From Sporosarcina jiandibaonis (GTDB taxonomy: Bacteria > Bacillota > Bacilli > Bacillales_A > Planococcaceae): a stretch of 64,000 bases of DNA. The translations under genes and the position numbers were made by a program. Below are positions 42,186-49,596 of the stretch, in pieces; within the stretch, counting starts at the first letter, position 1, and every line of letters starts with the position of its first letter. The notes below the pieces were generated by a model. That model was not told where the DNA came from. It ran no database searches and saw nothing but the letters and a program-made list of their open reading frames with translations. Location: assembly GCF_013184495.1 (NCBI RefSeq), contig NZ_JAAOIY010000003.1, forward strand, positions 186,001-250,000, written 5' to 3'.

Positions 42186-42717
42186 ATGAAAAACTTCCTC
42201 CTCTTTTGAGATCATATTCAATCCAAGGATACATATGTTGGATATCCCAAGGACCCGCGCCAAAACGGAAGTGACCTTGTCTTAAAGTATAATAATTTTG
42301 ATTGTTATTATAGTAATAACCAGTATTAGTAGTTAGTTTTTCATATTTCCATCCGGGAGCATATACAGAAGGAGTAGAAGTTCTAGTTACACTTGTTATC
42401 CGACTACCATTCCATTCCCAGTAAACTTGATACGTAAATCTAAATAAATGTACATCGACTCTACTATATGCATCCTGGTGCCAGGTGACTCTTTTCCAGC
42501 TAGTACTATTAGGTGAAATTCCTAATGGTACATTGCCAGAAGCGCTACGATCTAGATGATTCTGATCATATGCAGATGATTCTACTTCGATGCTACTTTT
42601 AAAGTAACCAAATTTATATTCTTCTAAACCGTCTAATGATAACTCTTCAGCGGATGAAACACTCGGGATCGAAAGGAATAACAAGAGAGAAAAAATAAAT
42701 ATATAAAATCTTTTCAA
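42169..42717 (-). CDS. Secreted aromatic-rich protein of unknown family (182 aa)
   Basis: TTG start at 42717 after a long G run. A clear Sec signal peptide (KRFYIFIFSLLLFLSIPSVSSA, cleavage before EELS) leaves a mature protein of about 158 residues with no cysteine, and rich in Tyr, Trp, Phe, Asn and Ser (for example WHQDAYSRVDVHLFRFTYQ; TGYYYNNNQNYYTL). I recognise no family. It overlaps a small membrane-protein gene by 17 bp. The pair sits between two remnants of an RND gene 3' end, which suggests it arrived by recombination. A secreted bacteriocin-like or envelope-active protein is possible but unproven. Confidence 0.72.
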   Translation of the reverse strand: MKRFYIFIFSLLLFLSIPSVSSAEELSLDGLEEYKFGYFKSSIEVESSAYDQNHLDRSASGNVPLGISPNSTSWKRVTWHQDAYSRVDVHLFRFTYQVYWEWNGSRITSVTRTSTPSVYAPGWKYEKLTTNTGYYYNNNQNYYTLRQGHFRFGAGPWDIQHMYPWIEYDLKRGGSFSYARGF

Positions 42718-42838
42718 AATAAATTCCCCCCCTTTTATAATATTAACGCTTACCTCTATAGTACTAGGAAAGTCTCTTCCTTGTTACTTAATCTTGAGAA
42801 ATATTAATCGTTACAAAAAAGTCAAAAGGTATACTGTC

Positions 42839-42906
42839 TAAAAAAGCGTGTCAGACAGTACGCATCTTCATTTTCAATCTGTTTCTACTTCAACTTTCTT
42901 TTTTTT
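42839..42906. repeat. Second copy of the RND tail/terminator sequence (direct repeat of 41651-41727)
   Basis: AAAAAAGCGTGTCA and CGCATCTTCATTTT..TCTGTT.CT.CTTCAACTTTCTTTTTT recur here and at 41651-41727 in the same orientation, about 1.18 kb apart. Confidence 0.75.
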
Positions 42907-42921
42907 GACAGCTAATCGAAA
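42874..42921 (-). pseudogene. Short second remnant of an RND pump C-terminus
   Basis: Minus strand reading FRLAVKKKKVEVETD-stop parallels the FRKFRKKKVEAVTD-stop of the remnant at 41698. Only about 15 codons can be recognised. Confidence 0.55.
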
Positions 42922-42997
42922 TGATTGCTGTCCTTCGCTTTTTATAGTGTTTTGTGGTAATATTTAGCTCTAGTATAGAAGAGGACGTGAAAGTGAA

Positions 42998-43372
42998 TTG
43001 ATTACAATCAAAGTACCAAATCCTGATATTACAATCGTTCAACGAAAACAAGATGAGAATAGCGATGCACCGAAGATAAAGCCTGTATATGGATTTATTG
43101 ATCTCCACGAAATTCCGCGTGATAAAGGCGGTCTCATTTTATTTTATAATAATAAAGATGAATTACTATTCGTGGGCAAAGCACGTAAACTTCGTCAACG
43201 AGTACGTAAGCATTTTGATGATAATGTCTCGCCGCTTAAGAACCACCGCGATGAAGTAAATAAAATAGAGATTATGTTTGTGGAAGAGCCGATGGAACGC
43301 GATATTTTAGAAACGTATATTATCAACACGCAATTTGCGAAATACAATGTAGATAAAGTATATTATAAATAA
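42998..43372 (+). CDS. GIY-YIG nuclease-fold protein (UvrC N-terminus-like)
   Basis: 124 residues from a TTG start. The segment GLILFYNNKDELLFVGKARKLRQRVRKHF (about 44-72) is the GIY-YIG core as found at the N-terminus of UvrC, with the second motif degenerate (Leu-Phe-Val instead of Tyr-x-Gly), Arg in KLRQRV and a Glu in MERDILETYII. It is a stand-alone nuclease-fold protein; whether it cuts DNA is not certain. Monocistronic with terminator. Confidence 0.82.
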   Translation: MITIKVPNPDITIVQRKQDENSDAPKIKPVYGFIDLHEIPRDKGGLILFYNNKDELLFVGKARKLRQRVRKHFDDNVSPLKNHRDEVNKIEIMFVEEPMERDILETYIINTQFAKYNVDKVYYK

Positions 43373-43375
43373 TAT

Positions 43376-43411
43376 AAAAAGCTGATTGCTCTATGCACTC
43401 AGCTTTTTTCT
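43376..43411 (+). terminator. Terminator after GIY-YIG gene
   Basis: AAAAAGCTGA pairs with TCAGCTTTTT around a 13-base loop. Confidence 0.85.
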
Positions 43412-43435
43412 ACTATATATGAAAAAGGTGACTAC

Positions 43436-44698
43436 ATGGACAAGCGTTTAATGAAGATTGTTGACGATATTAGAGGGAAGTTCGGACTCGATGCCTACAA
43501 ACTAGAAACGTATTCAATTCATAAAGAACGAAATAGTTTAGGGGAAGCGTTTTATAAATTTAATATGGAATTTTTCCCGAATGAGATTTCAGGGGAGATA
43601 GAGGAAGATCTAAATCCCGCAGGAACAGCGATTGTTGACTATAATATCCAAAAAGAATTTGTTGAAAGTGTTATTTTTGTAGAAGATAAATCTTTCGCAA
43701 CAAAATCTCATTTTCCGAATAAAACCGAGGAAGAAGTCGGGAATTGGATTGAGTCAGAAACAGGATTAACATATGGCAACGATTTCGTGATGACAGAAGT
43801 TCTTGAAAACGGCTTTCATTTCATTCCGAACATCCGTGACGTTGAAATAACGCCAGTTGGAATGATTGATGTTGAGTTTGATAACGATGGGAAACTGACA
43901 ACTTATAATTTATTTGATCCAATTCCAACTACTGAAGATCTTGAGTTGGCGGAATTCACATTAACCCTCGAGGAAATTGAACCGATTGTAAGAAAACAAC
44001 TGCAATTAGTCAATTTTCCAGTAGAAGCCGAAAAGAAATTCGTCCCTGTTTATGCAATGGAAGAGGTCTATGTAACTTTAGACGGATCTCGTGTTATTCC
44101 ATTCTTAGATCATGAACGAGAAGAAGTGAAAGTGGATGAAGTGATCGAATGGACAGAACCGTTCACTGGAGAATTAGTGCGCGGGCATGTCGATTTAGTT
44201 TCGGAAGCTACTGCTGACGAGGCTTTTGAAGGTAAAGGCATTGAAGAAAAACTAGTGGTGACAACGGATCAAATCGAAAAATCTAAAGATGTCGTTCGCG
44301 ATGTCTTTCGTTCAGAGTTTCCAGAGGAATCGGGCATGTGGAAAATTGATACGCTTCAACGACTTGAACATTTTATAAAAGCAACTTGCAGCATGGATGA
44401 AACTGCTACGTCAGTATTCAATCGGCAACTCGTCGTTTTAATCAATCCAGAAACGATGACCTTACTAAATTACGTAGATAACGGGGAAGTGTTCGAGATC
44501 TTCGACACATTCGAACCTGCTGAAAAAGCAGTCGTATCTCATGAAGATGCGTTTGAAAAGTTAGTGTCATATATTTCGCTCACACCGACTTATGTATACG
44601 ATACCGTTACGGAAAAATATATTCTTTGCGGCTTACTCGATGCCGCAGAAGGTGTTAATGCGGTAACAGGGGAGATTGTTCCTTTAACTGATTTTTAA
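43436..44698 (+). CDS. Large acidic protein with repeated YcdB/PepSY-like segments (hypothetical)
   Basis: 420 residues, soluble, strongly acidic, no signal peptide. Several segments repeat the pattern of PepSY/YcdB-type (DUF4901) modules: TLTLEEIEPIVRKQLQLV...FVPVYAMEEVYVTLDGSRVIPF and VTTDQIEKSKDVVRDVFRSEFPEESGMWKID. AAAAAGGTGA precedes the ATG. The assignment to YcdB/YcdC is tentative and no function is known. Followed by a strong terminator and a repeat array. Confidence 0.7.
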   Translation: MDKRLMKIVDDIRGKFGLDAYKLETYSIHKERNSLGEAFYKFNMEFFPNEISGEIEEDLNPAGTAIVDYNIQKEFVESVIFVEDKSFATKSHFPNKTEEEVGNWIESETGLTYGNDFVMTEVLENGFHFIPNIRDVEITPVGMIDVEFDNDGKLTTYNLFDPIPTTEDLELAEFTLTLEEIEPIVRKQLQLVNFPVEAEKKFVPVYAMEEVYVTLDGSRVIPFLDHEREEVKVDEVIEWTEPFTGELVRGHVDLVSEATADEAFEGKGIEEKLVVTTDQIEKSKDVVRDVFRSEFPEESGMWKIDTLQRLEHFIKATCSMDETATSVFNRQLVVLINPETMTLLNYVDNGEVFEIFDTFEPAEKAVVSHEDAFEKLVSYISLTPTYVYDTVTEKYILCGLLDAAEGVNAVTGEIVPLTDF

Positions 44699-44702
44699 TG
44701 AC

Positions 44703-44744
44703 AAAACTGGCAACCACTTTTATACGGTGGTTGCCAGTTTTTTT
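44703..44744 (+). terminator. Terminator after the YcdB-like gene
   Basis: AAAACTGGCAACCAC pairs with GTGGTTGCCAGTTTT around a 9-base loop, followed by more T. Confidence 0.9.
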
Positions 44745-44763
44745 GCCTCGAGCCTTGGAAGTC

Positions 44764-44935
44764 CGTTACGGGAATAAACCATAGAGCAACGGGAATAAAG
44801 TGCCGAGCAACGATCACAACACAGCCCGTACCGGTAATAAACTTTAGGCAGTTTTCGTTACGGGAATAAACCATTGAGCAACGGGAATAAAGTGCCGAGC
44901 AACGGTCACAACTTAGCCCGTACCGGTAATAAACT
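44764..44935. repeat. Tandem 92-bp repeat built from a 21-bp motif
   Basis: A 92-bp unit beginning CGTTACGGGAATAAACCA occurs at 44764 and again at 44856. Inside each unit GGGAATAAA-like motifs step by 21 bp (44770, 44791, a diverged one at 44812, 44833), and the next unit begins 29 bp on (44862). It lies between convergent genes, after a terminator. Confidence 0.85.
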
Positions 44936-44952
44936 CTTCACACACTACTAGT

Positions 44953-45930
44953 TCATTTTTCTACATTAACAAATATCCCATCCAAATTAGCTTCTTTGGT
45001 AAGTAACCCTGCTTTCATCATCCAGTCCGCAGTGACTTTCCACACTTCTTCATCTTGATCGCCAAATTTGCCACTTGATTTCATCTTCGGAAGTAGGATG
45101 GATAGCGATTCTTTCTCCACTTCTTCTATAAGAGGGAAGTTCGCTTTGTCTTGGTGTTTCAACAAGGTAGTCAGTGCTTCATCAGGGTCGTTTTCCATGT
45201 CCTCGAACGCTTTTCTAGCCGCACGCCAAAACGCTTCGATATTATCTTGTTCTTTAGCCCAAGTATCATCACTCGTTACGACTAGGAGTTCGTAGAACGA
45301 GGGGACCCCGTAATCAGTCGGGTCTATATGTCCAGGACTGTATCCTTCATATTCAAGCATTGGAAATTCGTGATTGATATACATTCCGATTGCCGCATCA
45401 GCTTTTTCGGAAACAATCGATGAACTTAATTCGAAGCCGACATCTACCATATTAACAGAGTTGAAATCTGCACCGTCTGTTTCCATCATCGTTTCGACCA
45501 TTGCTTCATTTAGGGGAATCCCGGTGAACCCAATTGTTTTTCCTTCGAGATCTTTTGGAGTTTTAATGCCGCTCTCTTCTAAAAAGCCGAGGTGATTGAG
45601 CGGGGATCGAACGAGTACGCCAACCGATTTCACCGCAATATCTTGTTCCGTTTTCGCGATGATGACATCTGGTTGATACGTGATGCCCATCGTCACTTTC
45701 CCAGCGGCGGCTAAGTTAATCGGGTCTGTTGGATTAGCCGGGAACTGAATATCCAGTTCAATTCCTTCCTCTTCGAAATAGCCTTTTTCTTCAGCCACGT
45801 AAAGAAAACTATGTACAGCGTTCGGATACCAATCGAGCATAATGCTCACTTTTTCTGTTTCATCCTTATTACAAGCGCTTAATACGAATAAAAGCAAGAT
45901 GCTTCCTAAAATCACTTTAAGATTTTTCAA
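44953..45930 (-). CDS. thiY: Thiamine-pyrimidine ABC transporter substrate-binding lipoprotein ThiY
   Basis: About 325 residues from TTG 45930, eight bases after GGAGG; the longer frame begins before that site. Lipoprotein signal MKNLKVILGSILLLFVLSAC with lipobox Cys. The mature domain is of the NMT1/THI5-like type (VSIMLDWYPNAVHSFLYVAEEKGYFEEEGIEL; later GMYINHEFPMLEYEG). It should bind the formylaminopyrimidine derivative salvaged for thiamine. Its start overlaps the thiX stop (TTGA). Last gene of the TPP-controlled operon. Confidence 0.9.
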   Translation of the reverse strand: MKNLKVILGSILLLFVLSACNKDETEKVSIMLDWYPNAVHSFLYVAEEKGYFEEEGIELDIQFPANPTDPINLAAAGKVTMGITYQPDVIIAKTEQDIAVKSVGVLVRSPLNHLGFLEESGIKTPKDLEGKTIGFTGIPLNEAMVETMMETDGADFNSVNMVDVGFELSSSIVSEKADAAIGMYINHEFPMLEYEGYSPGHIDPTDYGVPSFYELLVVTSDDTWAKEQDNIEAFWRAARKAFEDMENDPDEALTTLLKHQDKANFPLIEEVEKESLSILLPKMKSSGKFGDQDEEVWKVTADWMMKAGLLTKEANLDGIFVNVEK

Positions 45931-46667
45931 CTTTTTGTCCTCCAATTTAGCATGCGTTTTTCAATGTAAGCCACACAAACAAATAATAGAATTCCTACAA
46001 AAGTTAGAACGAAAATCGGTGCAAATACAGCCGCTCCGTCGAATTGCGTCATCATTCGTCGACTGAAATAACCTAGCCCAGCTTGTGCGCCTAGCCATTC
46101 TCCAATTGCTGCACCAATGACGCTCAGGGTTACGGCTACTTTTAATCCTGAAAAGAAGTGGGGAAGTGCAATGGGTACAGAATATTTTAAGAAAACGTCT
46201 TTTTTCGTAGCACCCATCGTTAAAAACAATTCCTCAGTTTCCCTTTTTCCGGAGGATAATCCGTCGAAGGCGTTCACTGTAATGGGGAAAAATGTGATTA
46301 AAACTGCCACAGCGACTTTGCTCCATATTGTGTAGCCGAGCCAAAGTACGAAAATGGGTGCTAGCGCAATGACTGGCACCATTTGAGATGCAATTAAAAT
46401 CGGATAGATTGCTCGTTGAACACTAGCATTTTGAGACATCCAAACCGCAATTGCCGTTCCTAAAATGATTGAAAATGTAAGCCCGATGACGATTGACAAT
46501 AAAGTGACTGGCAAATGGACTAAAAATAGAACATCTTTCAATTCCCAAAGGCGAACTAAAATTTGAACAGGGGATGGGAGGATGAATGCTTTATCAATTA
46601 ACCTTGCGCTAATTTCCCATAGGGTTAAAAACACAAGTACTATCAATAAAGATGCCGTATTTCTCAT
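45927..46667 (-). CDS. thiX: ABC transporter permease ThiX
   Basis: 246 residues with about six membrane helices and the EAA loop LFLTMGATKKDVFLKYSVPIALPHF near 145. Membrane channel of the pyrimidine importer. ATGA overlap with thiZ upstream and TTGA overlap with thiY downstream show a tightly coupled operon. Confidence 0.9.
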   Translation of the reverse strand: MRNTASLLIVLVFLTLWEISARLIDKAFILPSPVQILVRLWELKDVLFLVHLPVTLLSIVIGLTFSIILGTAIAVWMSQNASVQRAIYPILIASQMVPVIALAPIFVLWLGYTIWSKVAVAVLITFFPITVNAFDGLSSGKRETEELFLTMGATKKDVFLKYSVPIALPHFFSGLKVAVTLSVIGAAIGEWLGAQAGLGYFSRRMMTQFDGAAVFAPIFVLTFVGILLFVCVAYIEKRMLNWRTKS

Positions 46668-47413
46668 AATGTAACCTCACTCCTCAGCGTACTTAGCAAT
46701 CGCTCTTTCAATTCCAACATGTCAGGGCGATGTAAATCTTTACGCGTTCGTTCTCGTCGTAGTGGAATCGAGATTTCCTCAATAGCGGTCACAGGTTTAT
46801 TTTTCAATAAAAAAATACGGTCTGAAAGAAACAGTGCTTCATCTACATCATGGGTGATGAATAAAATCGTTGACTTCCTTTTTTGCCATTGATCAAGCAA
46901 CCATTCCTGCATCGATAATTTCGTGATCGCATCAAGTGCGGAAAAGGGTTCATCGAGTAAAAGAAGTGGATTTCCGGAAAGAACTGCGCGTAAAAAAGCA
47001 ACGCGCTGTTTCATGCCTCCTGATAACTCGGATGGATATTTATCATCTGTGCCTTCCAACCCGAACTCTTTTAATAATGGTTTGATTTGTTTATAGGCAG
47101 TTTGTTTATCAACACCATTAATTTCAAGTGGTAAAAATGCGTTTTCCAAAATCGTTCTCCATGGTAGAAGAAGATCTTGTTGCGGCATATAACCTACTTG
47201 TCCAAGCCGTGCACCATTTTTATTCCCTTCAAGTGTAATGTCACCAGCCAATGGCTTATCAAGCCCAGTGACAAGACGGAAGATCGTGCTTTTTCCGGAC
47301 CCGCTTACACCGATGATTGAAATAAATTCACCTGCACGAACAGAAAAAGATAGTTCGTCCAGTATTTTACTATTTTCATCATAGCCAAACGAAACTTTGT
47401 TAAATTCCAACAT
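46664..47413 (-). CDS. thiZ: ABC transporter ATP-binding protein ThiZ
   Basis: About 249 residues from ATG 47413, giving MLEFNKVSFGY. The start overlaps the tenA end by 14 bp, so the longer frame to 47476 is rejected. Walker A GVSGSGKST, Q-loop YMPQQD, signature LSGGMKQRVAFLRA and Walker B LLLLDEPFSALD are all present. Energises ThiXY uptake of the thiamine pyrimidine precursor. Confidence 0.92.
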   Translation of the reverse strand: MLEFNKVSFGYDENSKILDELSFSVRAGEFISIIGVSGSGKSTIFRLVTGLDKPLAGDITLEGNKNGARLGQVGYMPQQDLLLPWRTILENAFLPLEINGVDKQTAYKQIKPLLKEFGLEGTDDKYPSELSGGMKQRVAFLRAVLSGNPLLLLDEPFSALDAITKLSMQEWLLDQWQKRKSTILFITHDVDEALFLSDRIFLLKNKPVTAIEEISIPLRRERTRKDLHRPDMLELKERLLSTLRSEVTL

Positions 47414-48092
47414 CAGCAGTTTCAACGCCTGGCCACATTTGTTTGTTGTTCGCCATATCCCAGAACATGTATTCAAATCGTGTTGTGTTTAAAAAGATTT
47501 CTTCAAGTTTTTGTAGCTCATGTTCTGGTTTTCCTTCCGCGACTTCATTCATCAAGTCGATGCACCAACCTGCTAGCTCACCGAATTCTTCAGAAGAATA
47601 CATGCGAATCCAGTCGCCATATAGAGGGTGATCTGCTGCCCCGGGGATCGCATTTAATTCTTTGCCGATTTCCCAATAACTCCAAGCACATGGTAGAACG
47701 GCGGCGACAACTTCTGCGAGTGTTCCTTTTTGGCTTACGTGCAACATGTAATGAGTATAAGCAAGGACAATAGGAGAGGGTTTCGCGTTCTCCAGTTCTT
47801 CTTCCGAAATGCCGAATCTTGCAGCATATTTGCGGTGAAGTGCCATCTCCGTGTTCAATGTTCCTTCAAGTAAACCAGCAAATTTCCCCATCGTCTCGAC
47901 ATCATCCGCTTTCACGGCACCGATCGCGAATACTTTTGAGTAATCGATTAAGTATAAGTAATCCTGCACCATGTAAAACCGGAAATTTTCTTGATCAACA
48001 GTACCATCGCCGATTCCTTTTACAAATGGATGATTATGATTCTGCCTCCAAATTGGTAATGTCTTCTCATGCAAGCGGTCAGTGAATTTCAA
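47400..48092 (-). CDS. tenA: Thiaminase II / aminopyrimidine aminohydrolase TenA
   Basis: About 230 residues from TTG 48092, eight bases after AGGGAGAG. TenA family signatures: HPFVKGIGDGTVDQENFRFYMVQDYLYL near the N-terminus, VLPCAWSYWEIG (catalytic Cys near 132) and the C-terminal RFEYMFWDMA. It hydrolyses aminomethyl-pyrimidine to hydroxymethyl-pyrimidine in thiamine salvage, the product of the imported formyl derivative. First gene after the TPP riboswitch. Confidence 0.93.
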   Translation of the reverse strand: MKFTDRLHEKTLPIWRQNHNHPFVKGIGDGTVDQENFRFYMVQDYLYLIDYSKVFAIGAVKADDVETMGKFAGLLEGTLNTEMALHRKYAARFGISEEELENAKPSPIVLAYTHYMLHVSQKGTLAEVVAAVLPCAWSYWEIGKELNAIPGAADHPLYGDWIRMYSSEEFGELAGWCIDLMNEVAEGKPEHELQKLEEIFLNTTRFEYMFWDMANNKQMWPGVETADVGI

Positions 48093-48123
48093 TTCAAACA
48101 CTCTCCCTAACAATTTTTCCAAT

Positions 48124-48156
48124 CAAAAAACCCACTCCTTGAAGAAGAAGCGGGTT
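48124..48156 (-). terminator. Terminator in the TPP riboswitch expression platform
   Basis: Minus strand AACCCGCT pairs with AGTGGGTT (one wobble), followed by TTTTTG, between the riboswitch and tenA. It would form when TPP is bound. Confidence 0.75.
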
Positions 48157-48207
48157 GTAGACAGTCAAATTTAATCGCCGAAAATAGACGGGTAGAATTT
48201 ATTCGTC

Positions 48208-48300
48208 AGCACCTCTTCCTTACGCCAGCATTATCTGGTTCAAGTTGAAGGGTTAGGCATTCGCCAGTCTCAGCTCTTTTCGAGCACCCCTAGTGGTGGA
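48208..48300 (-). promoter_or_regulatory. TPP (thiamine pyrophosphate) riboswitch
   Basis: On the minus strand: CTAGGGGTGCTC, then GAGCTGAGA, ACCCTT, GAACCAGATAATGCTGGCGTAAGGAAG, which carry the conserved P2/J and P4/P5 sequences of the THI element. Controls the tenA-thiZXY operon. Confidence 0.95.
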
Positions 48301-48442
48301 TCTTATGAAATTGGATTCTATTAAGTATAAGCATATAGAAATTGGGAGGTCAAGTTATTGGTTGGTAATAGGAAGAAAGGTAGAAGGAATAACAGTTTTA
48401 CTGTAAAGTAGTAAGAAAGCGTTATAAAGGGGGATGTAAGCT

Positions 48443-49594
48443 ATGAAATTTTTCCATACGGCGGATTGGCATTTAGGCAAGCTCGTTCAAGGAGTTTATA
48501 TGACTGACGAACAACGGTTTATATTAAATCAATTCATCGAGGCGATTGAAATAGAAAAGCCCGATGCGATTGTTATCGCAGGAGATTTATATGACCGAGC
48601 TGTTCCTCCAACTGAAGCGGTGGCATTGCTTGATGAAGTACTTGAGAAAATTGTGATGGACATGAAAATTCCTGCCATTGCAATTGGCGGAAATCACGAT
48701 AGCCCTGGTCGCCTTCATTTCGGAAGTAGTCTTATGCAGAAGAATGGGTACTTTATTGCCGGACAAGTGTCGAAAAAAATTGAACCAGTTGTACTACAAG
48801 ACGAATTCGGCGAAGTCCATTTTCACCTTGTGCCGTTTGCAGATCCATCCGTGATTAAACATCTTCATGGGGATGAAACAATTTCAAATCACCAAGATGC
48901 AATGAAGAAAATCACCGGAGGCATTTGTGAGAAGATGGATGACAAAGCGCGTCATGTATTTGTTGGACATGCTTTTGTCACGCCGCACGGTGAAAGTGAA
49001 GAAAATACGAGTGATTCAGAACGACCCATCGCCATCGGAGGAGCGGAATACGTTTCAGCGCAATTGTTTGAGATGTTCCATTACACGGCGCTCGGCCATT
49101 TGCACCAAGCCCACTATGTGTTGAATGAAACCATTCGTTACGCAGGATCGCCGCTTAAATATTCAATTTCAGAAGAGCATCATAATAAAGGTTTTTTCAT
49201 CGTTGAATTAGATGGTGAAGGAAATGCGACTGTTGAAAAACGTGAATTGATTCCCAACAGGGATATGCGAACTGTTGAAGGAACAATTGAAGAAATACTG
49301 AAACATCCAATCAGCGAGGATTACGTTTTTGTGAAACTTCTTGACGAGACGCCTGTTTTATTTCCAATGGAAAAGATTCGTTCGGTTTATCCAAATGCGA
49401 TGCATGTTGAACGGAAGATGTTAATGCCGAAAACGAGTATTGATCGAGAGACAAAAACAGAACACGGTAAGAAGGATGATATCCAACTATTTACCGGATT
49501 TTATAAAGAAATGATGAATGAACCGGTCGATGAAGAAACGAAAAACTTATTTGAAGAAGTTCTATATGAAGTCATGAACCGGGAGGAGGGGTGA
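48443..49594 (+). CDS. sbcD: Exonuclease subunit SbcD (Mre11 family)
   Basis: 383 residues. Manganese-dependent nuclease subunit that, with SbcC, opens hairpins and DNA ends. Motifs: ADWHLGK (6-12), AGDLYDRA, GNHDSPGR and GHLHQAH. AAAGGGGG precedes the ATG. Its stop overlaps the sbcC region as GTGA. Confidence 0.95.
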   Translation: MKFFHTADWHLGKLVQGVYMTDEQRFILNQFIEAIEIEKPDAIVIAGDLYDRAVPPTEAVALLDEVLEKIVMDMKIPAIAIGGNHDSPGRLHFGSSLMQKNGYFIAGQVSKKIEPVVLQDEFGEVHFHLVPFADPSVIKHLHGDETISNHQDAMKKITGGICEKMDDKARHVFVGHAFVTPHGESEENTSDSERPIAIGGAEYVSAQLFEMFHYTALGHLHQAHYVLNETIRYAGSPLKYSISEEHHNKGFFIVELDGEGNATVEKRELIPNRDMRTVEGTIEEILKHPISEDYVFVKLLDETPVLFPMEKIRSVYPNAMHVERKMLMPKTSIDRETKTEHGKKDDIQLFTGFYKEMMNEPVDEETKNLFEEVLYEVMNREEG

Positions 49595-49596
49595 CA

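Noticed and set aside
48301..48442. Additional gene or RNA upstream of sbcD
   Set aside because: Only the sbcD ribosome binding site and the TPP-side promoter region can be made out.
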